From NCBI GenBank assembly GCA_930367215.1, contig OV884060.1:10062001-10126000 (forward strand): 64,000 bases of DNA, written 5' to 3'. Shown piece by piece: positions 34,425-47,429 of the stretch. Source of the stretch: Pollenia angustigena. Its lineage: Eukaryota > Arthropoda > Insecta > Diptera > Polleniidae. Every line of letters starts with the position of its first letter. The first letter of the stretch is position 1. The position numbers and the translations under genes were made by a program. The notes under the pieces were generated by a model. That model made no database searches. It saw only the letters and a program-made list of their open reading frames with translations, and had not been told where the DNA came from.

Positions 34425-36060
34425 TGAAGTAAACGCGGTATTTTTTGCAGTGTAAATAAAATAGACATGTATTTTTTATTCCATTTGGTAAAATTATTTG
34501 AATTATTCGACTCCAAATTCAGCAGCCCTGCTTCGGCGGGCTCTGTGATAAAAACCGATGTATTTAACATGCGAGTTTTGAGGTTTTATTTGTTTATGAT
34601 TCAAAATTGCCATTAACATTTTACTGTAATTTGATCGATATCGAATATCGTTATTTCGCTCCAGCTTAGAAATTTTATTTTAAATTTAGAAAATTTAATT
34701 TTTCATTATAACCTGCAAAAGCGTTAGATTTCTTATTTAATTTTGTTTTTTTCATTTAAAGCCATCTGCTTAATGAACCTTTGTTACTCTTTGTTTGACC
34801 TGATTGGCTCCACTTTAGTATTTTTTTTTTCACCATTTTGTTTTTAAGCTTGTCATTTCCAAAAGCCCAAAACTGAGTAAAATAAGTATGTAATTGGGTT
34901 AATGTTTCCTTCACTATTTATTCATTCATTTATTATGATTATTTCATTTTAGGAACAAAGCCAAAATATACATAAAACCAAAAAAACAAAGAAGCTAAAA
35001 CCAAAAAAAACTAAAATAGAAGATAAACAAATGCGTAAGTTTTGAAAATTTATGAGAGCAAATCCTAAATTTATTTTTTTTTTTTTTACTTAATTACAGA
35101 AAAGTAGAAGTAGAATTTTATAACTGGGATTAAAATTAACTTAAAATGCCATTAAATGATTTTAGTATTCAAATCAAGAGACGTAAATATTTACGAAACA
35201 AAAAAAAAAAAAAAAAAAATTAAATTTATCTCCAGGATTTAAAAATAGATTAAGGTTTTCTGTTTTTTTCATTTCTCTCTTTGTTAAAGCGTCATATAAT
35301 TAAAAAACATTTTGAAGATTATTTTCTAGATAATTATAGTGAAATAAAAGTAATAGTAATAATTTTTATTTCAAATCCTTTTTTGTAGCTTTTTAATTTT
35401 TACGTTTCATTAATTCCCAGAAAAAAGTGGGGAAAAACAAAAATCTTTTATCTTCTTTGTGTTTTAGTTTTTTTTTAACAATTGCGAAAAGCAACCATTT
35501 ATTAAATAATTTCTTTTCTTTTTTTCAGTTTATACTATCTTTGTAATCTTTATAACCGAAAACGAAAATCTCATTTTATTTATCATACCTTTAACACCCA
35601 GGGTGTTATGAAAACTCGCTGCTGCAGATGCTTTCGGCAACTAGTCAGGCCAAGTTAGCTGGGCCAATTGTAGTACATATAAATTTACAGTTACACAACA
35701 ACATCAACAAAACCACAAACCCTTTTTACGGTTTGAAACTTAAACACACTCACACTTAAAAACATCATATATTTTGTCCTTTACTTAAACATTTTCGGGG
35801 TTTTCCGAGAAGTTATGTGGGGTGGTGTTTTGGGGTTTGAATTGAAACCATCCCCCCTCTTTTCTTCGTTTCAACTAGCAAAAGTTAATTATTTCGCCAT
35901 TAATTTTTGGTCCAAACAAAAGGAATCCTCGAAAATGAAATAAAATTTTATCCCAGGGATTGTTGTTGATTTACAGGTATTTCTTTTTAATCGTTTTTAT
36001 TCCATAAACTGGACACCACCAAATGAAAGGGAGTATTAAAAGTTTAAGGTTTTACTGTTA
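34425..36060. other. AT-rich spacer
   Basis: No gene recognised. Poly(A) run near 35198-35219. GATCGATATCGAATATCG occurs near 34633. Confidence 0.5.
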
Positions 36061-37420
36061 AACGTTAAAAAAATTCCATTAAAAGTTTATATCTTAAACA
36101 ATACAAAAAACTTTTTTCAAAATTAAAAATTTTAAAAGGTACTTTTTTAAGGAAATTTTAAAACTTCCAAAAACTCTTAAATGTTCTTTTGAAAAGTAAA
36201 TTTTTAAAAAAGGAACTTTTAAAAAACAAAGTTTTTAACAACACCATTTTTAAAAAATAGTTTTTAACAACACTATTTTTTTTAAACCCATTTTCTTAAA
36301 AAAGTGTTTTTAAACGGTAATTTTTAAAGGTACTTTTTAGGGTAATTTTTAAAAAAGGAATACGTAAATGATGGCTTATTTAAAAGTACTTTTTCCAGTA
36401 AGTCATTACATCAAAAAGAAATTTTTATAAAAATTGCTCATACATTTTTCGCAAGGAACTTTTTTAAAAGGCTCTTTTTAAGAGGTTCTATTTAAAGTTG
36501 AAATAGAATCATTTACTTTTTCTGAAAAAGGTGATATTTCTTAAAGTGACTTTTACTTAAAAATACATTTACTCTTTTGAAAAAAAAACTTTTTTTATTC
36601 AAAAATAAAATTTTTCTTAGAAAAGTACTTTTTTTATTCCAAAAAGTTCTTTCTTATTAAAAAGAAAATTTTCTAAAAAGTCTCTTTTTAATATGTGTTA
36701 TTAAAAGTAAAAATCAAAAATAGACTAATATACTTTTTCTACAAAAAGGGCTTTTTCTAAAACTTACTTTTACTAAAAAATAAAATTTTTTTTTGGAAAA
36801 GTACTATTTTTATTTATTAAAGATCTTTTATATTCGTAAAAAACAATTTTAAGAGGTTCTATTGAGAGTTAAATATAAATAGAATAATTTATTTTCCTAA
36901 AAAAGGGGCTTTTTCAAAAGTTATTTTTATTAAAAAAGTACTTATTTAATTCAAAAAAGTATTTATTTTATTAAAAAAGTACTTATTTTATTCAAAAAAG
37001 TACTTATTTTTTTAAAAGAGTACTTATTTTATTAAAAAAAGTACTCTTTTATTCAAAAAGTAGTTTTTTATTAAAAAAAATTATTTCAAAAAGGACGTTT
37101 TTATTCAAAAGAAATTTTTTTTAAATTTTTATTTTTAAGAGGTTCTTAAAAGGAAATTTGAATAATTTACTTTTTCTTAAAACGTTTTTCAACTGAAAAA
37201 AAAACTTTTCTTAAAAGTACTTTTTTTCAAAAAAGAAGTTTATTTTTCAAAAGACAAAATTTTTTATTAAAGAAATATTCCAAATCTATTTTTTCTTATT
37301 ATGTTTTTTTTTTAAAGAAAATTTTTGTGAAAGTTTGTTTTTTTTTTTTTTTTAATAGAATTTTCTTAAAAAAGTACTTTTTGCCAAAAATACTTATTTA
37401 AATGGTGTGTGTTTGTGTTT
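36061..37420. repeat. Cryptically simple tract rich in AAAAAGTACTTTTT palindromes
   Basis: Nearly all A and T, with AAAAGTACTT or close variants recurring every 15-40 bp, most regularly at 36925-37060 (ATTAAAAAAGTACTTATTTT repeated). Similar units form the clean minisatellite at 44150 and a second degenerate tract at 42750-43290. No coding potential. Confidence 0.7.
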
Positions 37421-37447
37421 TTTTATTTTAAAGTAATCAAAATTAAA

Positions 37448-38150
37448 AAACAAGTAAGAAAGTATAGCCGGTAAAACGCCCATGGGAAATCATGGACTAG
37501 TCAGAGCAAAATGATGGCTATTTTCGTAAAACCATCACTGCGCTGCATTAAAAAAGCACACTTTTTTTAATGCCGATAAAAAAATACTAAGGCCCGTTTT
37601 CACAACTTACCGATAGCTAAAGGTTGGATCTTATCGGCCGTTTAAAAAGTGTTTCATTATTACAACTTTACTTTAACCTACTAGAAAGGATGAACCTTAA
37701 TATCCCTTAACGCTCACTTAAGATTTAAGTATTGTTTTATTAATGGAACACTTTTTATAAGGCCAGTTATAGTCTACTTTAAGCTATCGGTAAGTTGTGA
37801 AAACGAGCCTAACACTATTTTTTTATTGTGTCAACTGCACTTTAAGCATTTAAAATCACTGATGCAGTGCAGTGATGTATTTCCGAACATGCACGATGTT
37901 AGGAAGCTAAGATTCATGTTAAGGTTTTTTGTGTCTTTTTAGATGTCTTCATCTATATGAGATTATTTAGACTTTTAATGATTTTAAGAATGGGACTTAT
38001 AAAGGACCAATTTTTTGGACCAACCACTACACAATTACATTAATAGCCAGACGGACGGATGGAAGGACATAGTTATATCGATTCACAAAGTGATTATGAG
38101 TATATCGGTTTACTAAAAGGTAGGTCTACCCCCTAGAACCAATATTTTCG
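37448..38150 (-). mobile_element. mini-me/DINE-like element, minus orientation, interrupted
   Basis: It starts AACAAGTAAGAAAGTATAGCC, the inverted 3' terminus. It ends near CCAGACGGACGGATGGAAGG, CACAAAGTGATTATGAGTAT and AAAAGGTAGGTCTA. A PIF/Harbinger-like MITE lies inside at 37591-37809. Confidence 0.65.
37591..37809. mobile_element. PIF/Harbinger-like MITE, 219 bp, TSD TAA
   Basis: The left end GGCCCGTTTTCACAACTTAC then CGATAGCT is inverted at the right end (AGCTATCGGTAAGTTGTGAA then AACGAGCC): 28 bp with one mismatch. TAA is duplicated at 37588-37590 and 37810-37812. No coding region. Confidence 0.9.
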
Positions 38151-39291
38151 GTGAAACAAACATCATTAAATTTTTGCTTAAATTAAATTTTTTTTTAAAA
38201 AAATCCTTTTTTTGTTCTTTGTAAATTCATAAAATTGGTGATGTTTTTGTAACATTTTATAAATTTAAAGGTTAATCAAGAATTGGTAGTGCCTTCTTTG
38301 ATTCGTTAACATCCAACCAACTAACCTCGTTTAAATTGTATTAAAATTTAAGCACAAAAACTCTTCCAATGGCTTTTCCTGGTTATATTTTGTTAAAAGT
38401 AAAAGGTGTAGATTAAATATCATTTAAAATAAAGTCCTTAAAATTAAAACACATTTTCTATCACAAGCCAAGGAAAAAAAAAATTCATTTTAAGGATAAG
38501 AAAAAAAGGAAATATTTGCTGGTTTAGCGTTTTGCCGCGTTTTATTTTTCCAAACGTACAAGTTGTCATTTATAAAATATCATAAATCTTTAACAACATT
38601 TTCTTTCCTCTGATGTCTTTTTACATTTCTGTTTTTTTTCATACTTTCCGCCAACAATTCTGTTTGAAAATTATGAGGTTTTCGTTGTTTTGTGCCTTCT
38701 TTTTTTTATGATTTTACCGCCTGAATGGAGTGAAATGGAAGAGAATAGAAGAAATGATTATGAACACAGCGGTTTGTTGGCAACAATTGCAGTTTTTTCC
38801 GTTGTAACCAAATTTAGTTGGTGGAAATGATAATTTTCACTTGAGTTAACTGAGTATAGTGATATGGTTGGAAAAAAAAATAGAAAACGAAATTGTTTAC
38901 AATTGGCAACATTGTTAGTTAGTGCCTTTCACTGCCATAGTCCAAAAAAAGTGCGGATAAGCAAAATACAACGCACACACAAAATGAAAATAACGAAGAA
39001 TTTTATATTTGGCGGTGCCAAATCTTTAATAGCCTCCACCCAGAACTAGAATTATAATTATTTAGAATATACAAACTTAACTTTTAATTGAAGAAATATC
39101 AAATTCTAAGCGAATATAGGGCTTTTTTTGGGACTACTTTTGTACTCGAAACGATTTAATAGGATTTGACATTATAATGTTAATTTATATGGAAGTTTTT
39201 TATAGCAATTTTCGTAATTTTCATAATAACATGTCGTCAACACACGGAGAAGAAGGTTTAAAAGGTTTGTCATTCCGTTTATTTACATCTG
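38151..39291. other. AT-rich spacer
   Basis: No gene recognised; short frames (38864-39049, 39177-39377) match nothing, and the second runs into the MITE at 39295. Confidence 0.5.
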
Positions 39292-39294
39292 TAA

Positions 39295-39379
39295 CCCCCC
39301 GTTTCCACATGCAAGTGCAAGTTCGAAAAACTCACAATTTTTCCTCGACTAGTAATTACTTGCATGTGGAAACGTAGGG
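39295..39379. mobile_element. Miniature TIR element, 85 bp, TSD TAA
   Basis: The left CCCCCCGTTTCCACATGCAA is inverted at the right end (TTGCATGTGGAAACGTAGGG). TAA is duplicated at 39292-39294 and 39380-39382. Its 3-bp TAA target fits PIF/Harbinger. An inner GCAAGTGCAAGTTCG tract is also present. Confidence 0.8.
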
Positions 39380-39382
39380 TAA

Positions 39383-40534
39383 AACGTCAACGTGTATTTA
39401 ATCACTATGATTAAGGGCAATGCTATATTTTTATGAATGTCATGTCATAAAATTATATCAATTACAACGAATATGATAAAATAGCACACTTTGTGAATTG
39501 CTTAATTTTTTCTTTTTAAATCTTTCTAACAGTTTGATTCTGTTTTTGGAATATCTAGTTTTTTTTCTTCTAAATAACTAAAAAAACTAATTTCAAAAGA
39601 AACCAAAAATAGTAACTCCATTAAAGAAAACCAAAATTAAATTACATACAAAATAAAATGTGGTAAAAAAAAGAAAGAAAAATGGTTATTTTTGATGCTT
39701 AACGAAGCAAAAATTTAGTCAAGCGAGTAAAAAACGCCAAAAAATATACCTTAATAAAAAAAAAAAGAATACCAAAAATAATGTTGCAACAACACCCTTC
39801 TAAATGATAGTTATTGCAACACACAATCACGAATACGAAGCAAATACATCCCTTTTCTATTTTTGCAACAACAACAAAAATAACCCAAAACCAAATAAAA
39901 GATAGAAAAAATAACGAAAATTATTTAAAACCACAATTGTATTTTGCAACATTTTTATGTCATTCTTTCCATTTTGTTGTTGTTGTTGCAATTTACGAAT
40001 ATATTGCACAATACTGCTGCCATCATTGGCTAATATAACAAAAAGCTGTAAAAAAATAAATAGAGTAGAAAATAGAAAAAAAAGGAAAAATTAAAACTAA
40101 ATAAGAATAAAATTTATAAAATACAATAGTGAACTATATAAATTTACCTTAGCGTTAAATTAAAATTTGTAATATAGATTTCATAAGGGTTTAAAAGTGG
40201 AAAAAACAAAGGAATAGAAAAATAGCGTTTTTTCTTTTGTATCACGTTTGACAACACAAATTCAATTAAATGCCCTACAAAAGGCAGAAATGTTCAAGCT
40301 TAAGAAAGACATAAACAAAAAGTTAGTTTGCAAAATATTTGTTTTTTTTTTTAAATAAAATAAACGATTTTATTTAGTTTTGGCGATTTTTTTTAAAGAA
40401 ATAATTTTAGTTAATAAATTAAGAGAGTATTTTAATCATTGACTTCTTTTTTATTTACGACTTTTTCAATTTTGCGAAATTTTTAAACTTAACAATTATG
40501 ATTTTAGCGATTTTTCCCTTTAGTATTTTTCTAG
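39383..40534. other. AT-rich spacer
   Basis: No gene recognised; A-rich with AACAACAAC runs. Confidence 0.5.
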
Positions 40535-40542
40535 AATACAGT

Positions 40543-41832
40543 CAGGGCTGCCAGATTAATTTGTGAGGAAATCGTCAATTTCCTGAGAAAAAATAAAAAA
40601 ATCGTCGTTTAAGTTCGAAAAATCGTCAAAAATTGGGACAACTTAAGATTTAGTTTTAAATTTTGTTCGATTTTTGTAAAAAAAAAAAAACATTAGTACC
40701 CTGCAAATAATAGGACCAGTCCACACACGCGTGTAAAGAGTAGCCCACAAGGAACCAGGACTAGTCAAAAAGTAACCCAAACGTATGGAAAAAACATGGT
40801 CTATTTTACATTACGATGTCCTAGGCGAGGACCATATAACCCACCTTTGGACCACTAAGGAGTAGTTTTAAAACTACTTCATGGTATACTCAAGAGGATT
40901 AGTCTTGAAGTCGTTTAAAAATGAAATCATGTAGGTAAAAAACGAACACATGTCGTCTCAGTACAAACACTTTTTAACAATGGTCCAATTTTATTTGCAG
41001 GGTACTTCATACCCAGCTAGCATTTTCAATCGTGTAAGAGATACTGGAAGTCTCATGAAGAGCGTCTTTGACCGTCGATGACCTCATTTTTTATCGTAGA
41101 AGATTCCTCATACGGGAAAACTGTAACACGACTGAGAAAGGCGCGTCTTCAACCGTTTACGATGTGGGTAAAGATTATCTAACTAGTCTTTTATGTCAAG
41201 AATCGTATGAGACTCATGTAGATATTATCTTACTACCTGCGAATTGTTCTCCGTATAATTATTGAAAATATAATTTATACAGAGAGTCGTAAAAGGTTTA
41301 TTCGATGATGGTTTGACGAAAGAGTAAAGTGTCCCATTGATGTTTTTGTACTCTAAAAACAATCATTTAAAGATTTTCTTAAGACTTGCACATTGCAGCC
41401 GTACCTAAAAAGAGCGGCCTCAATGCTTTGTAATTGGAAAACCGATTTCGACAGCTTGTTTAATAGTGAAGTTTGCCGCTATGGTTAATTAATAATGGCA
41501 ATTTAGCTATTTTTATCTCTATTTTTATTTATAATTTGTGGGTTTTATTAAACAAGAAAGCTATCACTACTGTTCGTGACACAACGTTGACGCCCTTGCT
41601 TTGGTATGGCATATCAGAGTTAAAGCTAAGCGAAAGAAAACGTTCCGCCTTCCGCTCTTGTTAAGTTACGGCTGTTAAATATTCCAAGTTTAAAAAACGA
41701 ACGTGTTAGAAAATTTTATGTTTTATTCAGAATTTGAAGGCTGAAAAAAGTCGTCACTTTTTAGAAAAAAAAATCAGCAAATCCGCACTTTGCTAATTCC
41801 GGAACAAAAAATCGTCAAATCTGGCATCCCTG
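40543..41832. mobile_element. Non-autonomous hAT element, 1.29 kb, TSD AATACAGT
   Basis: Termini CAGGGCTGCCAGATT and AATCTGGCATCCCTG are inverted, and the exact 8-bp repeat AATACAGT lies at 40535-40542 and 41833-41840. Both subterminal regions carry AAAAATCGTCAAAT repeats. The interior has no convincing transposase; the 65-aa frame at 41068-41265 is not recognised. A TIR element is nested at 40699-41002. Confidence 0.9.
40699..41002. mobile_element. Nested TIR element, 304 bp, TA target
   Basis: Left CCCTGCAAATAATAGGACCA is the near inverse of the right end (TGGTCCAATTTTATTTGCAG then GG), with TA on both sides (40697-40698 and 41003-41004). The interior holds several CCAGGACTAGTC / ACTAGTC-like motifs. 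It lies within the 40543 hAT and is therefore younger. Confidence 0.75.
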
Positions 41833-41840
41833 AATACAGT

Positions 41841-42749
41841 ATTTGTTTTTTCATAACCTTGCATAAAAAGCGATTTTCAATTAGGCGACTTATTTTAAAA
41901 CAAAAATGTCAGCAATATTTTTAAAATAAGTATAAAGTAATTTCAGCGATTTTTTTAAGAGTTTTATATGTATTTTTTCTATTTCGTGGTTTGACGAGTG
42001 TTCAATAACACCAAATTAAAGAAAAAATTTAATTTTTAAAATTAAATTTCAGCAATTACTTCTTAAATAATTTTAACAAAACATTTTTTTAAAAATTAAT
42101 TTTACCGATTTATAATAATTTGGTAAAGTTAGTGAATGTTTGAAATTTTGCCCTTTTTTTAACATATGATTTCTATTTGCGCTTCATGAAGAAAAAAATC
42201 AAGTTAAAAACGCCGCGGTACAAGGTTGATTTAAAATTTTTCGTTGGTGATTTTGCTTCATACGTTTTTCATGTTAATTCAACCTGATTTTACAATAACT
42301 TGCGAACAACATTTTTTTCTATTAAAATAACTATAATTCATGTAAATTTAACATTGCAGTAAAGTGAGAGCAAAATGTCATTTATATAATCAAATTGGTT
42401 TAAGTGTGAAATATGCATTTATTTAAGAATAATTCAAAACACTTACCCCTGTAACACATGTTTCACTTATTTTGTATCTCCTTTCTTAACAGAAGCATCA
42501 GCAGAATGGCCCGGTATGGTTTTCGTCATGATTTTACTTTGAAAACTTGATGTACTATTTAACTAAATAATTTTAATTAAAAGAATACGAGAATTGTCTT
42601 CTTTTTATGACATTCTTTTTATACTTAAGTATGTCTGCATGCTAATTTAACAAGATAAACTTTTTGATTTTAATATAAAACAGGTTTTATATACAAAGTT
42701 TTTATTTCAATAATAATTAACTATTCCAACAAAAAAGACTTTAAGGAAA
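41841..42749. other. AT-rich spacer
   Basis: Nothing recognisable. Confidence 0.5.
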
Positions 42750-43290
42750 ATGCATTTTAAGGAATTCGATCCTCTTTAAGAAAAAATACTTTTTTTGATT
42801 TAATGATATTTTTTTTTTATAAAAAGATTAAGTTTTTTAAAAAAGAGTTAAAAATGTACGTTTTGCTTTAGAAACAAGTTTGTTTAAAAGTACTTTTTTA
42901 AAAAAGTACTTTAAAAAAACTTATTTCTTAAGCAAAGCTTACTTTTTCAAGTAAAACATAAGTCACAAAGAAAGTATCTCTTGAGAAAAAGTACTTTTTT
43001 TTAAAGAAAAAAACCTTTTTTTAATAAAACGTACATTTTGAGGTAAGCAATTAGTGATTTTTTAACAAAAGTTAAAAGTACTTTTTAAAAAAACTTATTT
43101 CTTAAGTAAAACATATTTTTTCCTCTGAGAAAAATTCCTTTTTTTTAAGAATAAAAGCTCATTTTTAATAAAACGTCCTTTTTTAAGGTAAGAAATAAGT
43201 TATTTTTAAATAGAAATTTCGTTTTTAAAAAGTACCCGTTTTTAGAAAAAGTACATTTTAAAAGAAAAGTACAGTAATTATTCCAATAAC
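42750..43290. repeat. Degenerate AAAGTACTTTTT simple tract
   Basis: Repeated AAAAAGTACTTTTTTAAAAA and AAACTTATTTCTTAAG units in a poorly ordered tract, similar to 36061-37420. Confidence 0.65.
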
Positions 43291-44140
43291 AAATAAACAA
43301 AAATAACTAACTTTCTTTAGAAAAGGCCTCTTCTAGGCTGCCTAATTCGCTTTTGCTAAAAATTTTTGATTAAATTAAAATCTCTTTAATCCTTTTTTAT
43401 TTGCTTCTTTCTTGTTTTATACTTTTTTTTTTGTTTGTTTTTTGTATCTATCTGAATATTATGTATTTAAATAAATTGGTTTATTGTTTAACTATTGTAA
43501 TATTTATTAATAAATTTTTTTCAATTCTGTACGATTTTTTCTGTGGCTGTCTGCTGCATATTTTGTTTCCAATTTTGTATTTTTTTTTTGTTAAATAATA
43601 TATAAATAAATACAATGTATGTTTTTGTTATTACGATTTTGTTGTTGTTGTTTTTTAAACAAATTGTATTTATTACTTTGTTATTTTAACAAATATAAAC
43701 TTTGTATGAAACTTTTAATTACCATACAAAAATGTTCGTTTGTTTATGTTTTTTTCTATTTTTTAAAAGAGTCCTTGTTGGCTTCGAGTGCTTTTAAAGT
43801 AGATGGATGTAATCTGTATGTGTGTGTGTGACAAATATTTCATGTGTATCAGTATTAGTGCCAAACGTGTTGTTTTGATTTGAGGTTTCCTTGTTCGGTT
43901 TTTTTTTTGTATAAAATTCATTTCATTTTACATACAAGGACACACAAATTCATTTACACTGACATGTTGGTATTAACTTGAGGTAGATATTGCAACATTG
44001 TCAATATCATTTTTTTAAGTTTTCCATCTGGTTTTGATACACTGTTATGCTAAATAGTGCAAATATTGAGAAAACAATGAGGAACGGGACATTGAAATAA
44101 CATTTCTAAATTGCTATTATGAAAAAGGACCTTTGCCAGA
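43291..44140. other. AT-rich spacer
   Basis: No gene. The 65-70 aa frames at 43401-43831 are Phe/Leu/Tyr-rich readings of T-rich DNA. Confidence 0.5.
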
Positions 44141-44149
44141 GAAATGAAA

Positions 44150-44725
44150 CATTTAAGAAAAGTACCTTTTTATTTTAAGGACCTTTAAAAGGAAAGGAGT
44201 TTTTAAGACAAGTACCTTTTTAAGAAAGTACCTTTTTAGGAAAGTACCTTTTTAAGAAAGTACCTTTTTAGGAAAGTACCTTTTTAAGAAAGTACCTTTT
44301 TAGGAAAGTACCTTTTTAAGAAAGTACCTTTTTAGGAAAGTACATTTTTAAGAAAGTACCTTTTAAAGAAAGTACCTTTTTAAGAAAGTACCTTTTTAAG
44401 AAAGTACCTTTTTAAGAAAGTACCTTTTTAAGAAAGTACCTTTTTAAGAAAGTACCTTTTTAAGAAAGTACCTTTTTAAGAAAGTACCTTTTAAAGAAAG
44501 TACCTTTTTAAGAAAGTACCTTTTTAAGAAAGTACCTTTTTAAGAAAGTACCTTTTTAAGAAAAGTACCTTTTTAACAAAAGTACCTTTTTAAGAAAAGT
44601 ACCTTTTTAAGAAAAGTACCTTTTTAAGAAAAGTACCTTTTTAAGAAAAGTACCTTTTTAAGAAAAGTACCTTTTTAAGAAAAGTACATTTTTAAGAAAA
44701 GTAACTTTTTAAGCAAAGGACCTAT
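44150..44725 (+). repeat. 16-17-bp minisatellite (AAGAAAGTACCTTTTT), about 34 units
   Basis: Three phases can be seen. At about 44205-44340, AAGAAAGTACCTTTTT alternates with AGGAAAGTACCTTTTT, giving a 32-bp higher-order unit. At about 44345-44555 the 16-bp unit is uniform. From about 44556 the unit is 17 bp, with one extra A (AAGAAAAGTACCTTTTT). Ends are degenerate. Confidence 0.95.
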
Positions 44726-44831
44726 TAAAGAAATGGACTTTTTTAGAAAAGCAATGTTTGTGAAAAAATTAAATATTAAAAATTTTTCTTTAATAAGAAA
44801 CTCTCAAAGAAACTCCAAAAAGTATTAAGTA

Positions 44832-45352
44832 CAGTCAAATCCCGATAATTCGTACCCCGATAAATCGTAATTCCCGGTAATTCGTAATAAACTGTCGGTC
44901 CCTTGAAAAAATCTCGTTATTTCGTAAAATTTCCATACATTTTGGTGCCCTCGCTAATTCGTAATTTTGCTTCAAATAAAATCTTCTTTACCTCTTATAA
45001 ATCGTAATTGTTTGCTTACTAATACTTATAATTCGTAATAAAAACAACAGCAATATGGTGAGAATAATTTTTTGTTTACCGTTTTTTTGCGTGGGTTTTT
45101 GCTTTTGCTTGTGTGTGTGTTTATTTTCTTAAGATCAGTTTGTTACATGAATAATTTTTATTATATATTTTATTTTTATCAATTGATTTTTATGTTTTTG
45201 TTATCGTTTTAGTAAATAAATTGAAAAACCCCGTTAATTCGTATTTATTTTATTTTAACCCCGTTAAATCGAAACCCCGCTAAATCGAAAACCCCTATAA
45301 TTCATAAGAAGTGGTCGGTTTCTTGCGATTACGAATTATCGGGATTCTACTG
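44832..45352. mobile_element. pogo/Tigger-like MITE, 521 bp, TSD TA
   Basis: Left CAGTCAAATCCCGATAATTC (then GTA) is the near inverse of the right end (ACGAATTATCGGGATTCTAC then TG), with TA on both sides. The CAGT start, the CCCGATAATTCGTA terminal repeats reiterated inside, and the TA target fit pogo-type elements. No transposase. Confidence 0.85.
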
Positions 45353-47429
45353 TACCTTAAAAAAAAAGATTCTTATGAAAAACGTTCGTGCTCATATTTT
45401 AAAATTCAAGAAAAATATATTAATTTTTTTCTTTTTTTAATCTAATCCTTTTGTTAAAAAGGGACTTTTTTAAAAGAAGTCACTTAGAAATTTTATTGTA
45501 ACTTTTGTTTTGCAAAAGCACAACTTATACATCAATTTTTGAAATATTTTCCTCTCAGTGTTAAATATATGGAAAAAATCCTTCATTACAATGTACTTTC
45601 AAACTAATTACTCATACAAAATTTACATTTTACCGTAAATGTGTTAAAGTTATTACAAGACTACGTGAATATTTTATAGAAAAAATTGTAAAAAAATAAT
45701 ATTGGGTGTAGAAATAAGTTTTCGCTATTATTCATATAAATGAATGATCTTTACCACTAAAGTGGTAACCGATTGTTTTCATCTTTCTGGCAGCATGTGG
45801 AGATCGCGTCATAACGCAGCTTTATATTTTGAGATTATTCAAGAACTTGCCAATTTTTTTCTTCACTTGAAGTGAAGTTCTGTACGGGTAGTAGACGTGC
45901 CATTGATTTATAGAAATGTTAATTTGATAACTTAACGGAAATTTGGCTACATAAAAATGGCTAGAAAACGAGAGAAAAATTGGCTAAATCTAGCCACTAA
46001 ATAGCTAAACTGGCAGCACTACTGTAAAAGGAATAGAACTGAATGTTTCCTTAGATAGCGCTGACAACATCAGCCAATATTGTCCGTCTAAATAAGGTGT
46101 CCGCTTAATGAAGGTGACTGTTAACGGAGATTGCACTGTAGAAGGGGAAAGTTTGAGATTTAGCAAGCAAAATTCCCATAATTCCCAAAAAAACTTTTTA
46201 AAATTTGCAGAGACAGGATTTGTTGTAATATTTTATTTATTTTTTAACAAAGTGTCCAGAAATTTGGGATGAATATCGAAAATAAATTATTCTCTATTTT
46301 AAAAAAAGCAAACTAACAATTTACCAAAGACCTATTTGTACTCCCAATATTATTTTAAAATATTAGTTAGTTTTCCACAAAACAATAAATACACATACAA
46401 ACAGAAAGACATGCCAGTGTGTTTGTATATCCTTAGAAATCCTATACAACCTAATCTTTATTACTTCATCCTATTTCTTTATTATTTTTAAGGCAACGAA
46501 TGCAAGACAAGAAAAAAATGAAAGAAAATATTACATCCAAATGAATGAATGTACATGATCTCAAAAGTTCTTCCAAAGACCCAGAAAGTGCAAAAGACAT
46601 GCACTGAACAGAAAATAAAAGAAAATCTGAATCTGAATCTGAGGGCTGAAGCTTAATAAAACTTTGTTATTTTAACACCAATACCCCCTTTAACACCGGC
46701 ACTTCACATACCAACCAACAACAAACATACTCTGACTGATGCCGTGACTTATTATTTGTGGCATGCAACACACAGAAACATGTCATCTTCATCGTCAGGC
46801 AAATTCGAAGGAGTTTTGTTTTGTTTTCGCTAGGAAAAATCTTTTTCAGCTTTCTCGCTCAAATCCAGCGAAACAGTGTAAAATATGCATTTTGCATATA
46901 ATTTTCATAAGAAATTGTATTTCTAAATACGTGTTGGTAACCGAAATGTATAAATTTCATAGTTTTCAAGAAGTATGCGTATGTTGGCGGTGACGTATCT
47001 CGTTAAGAAAAAAAATAAAAAAAAAAATAAAGAAATCCCTATGAGTTTAAGGAGTTTTGTGGAAATAAGAAATTTTTTGTTTTGTTTTTGTATGGAACAC
47101 AAATTCACAACAAAGTAGGATTTTTAGGGTATACAAATTTTTTTCTTAGGAAAATGTATTTATAAAATAAAAAAATAAATACAAAAAAGTTATAGGAAAA
47201 AAGCACCAACTCATTTCGACTCAAACTAGATGTTATTATAACTTTTACGTTTGGCGGAACAGGTCTAAAGTAAAAGTTTGGAAGCGAAGAGTGTAGAGTA
47301 TAACGTGCAGAGTAGATAAGCTTTGCACTTAAATTTCAAAGAAATTCCAGTTTCCTCAAGTTTTTGTACCCACACTACAAAAGTGTATAGGATGTTATTC
47401 GTTTGTGCAAATGTGTGCAACACAAAAAA
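45353..47429. other. Spacer with partial DNA-transposon ends
   Basis: No gene. A possible mariner-like terminus (ATTGGGTGTAGAAATAAG, near 45703) has no partner. At about 46020-46139 a sequence ending CGGAGATTGCACTGTA looks like a single pogo-like end in inverted orientation. Confidence 0.35.
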
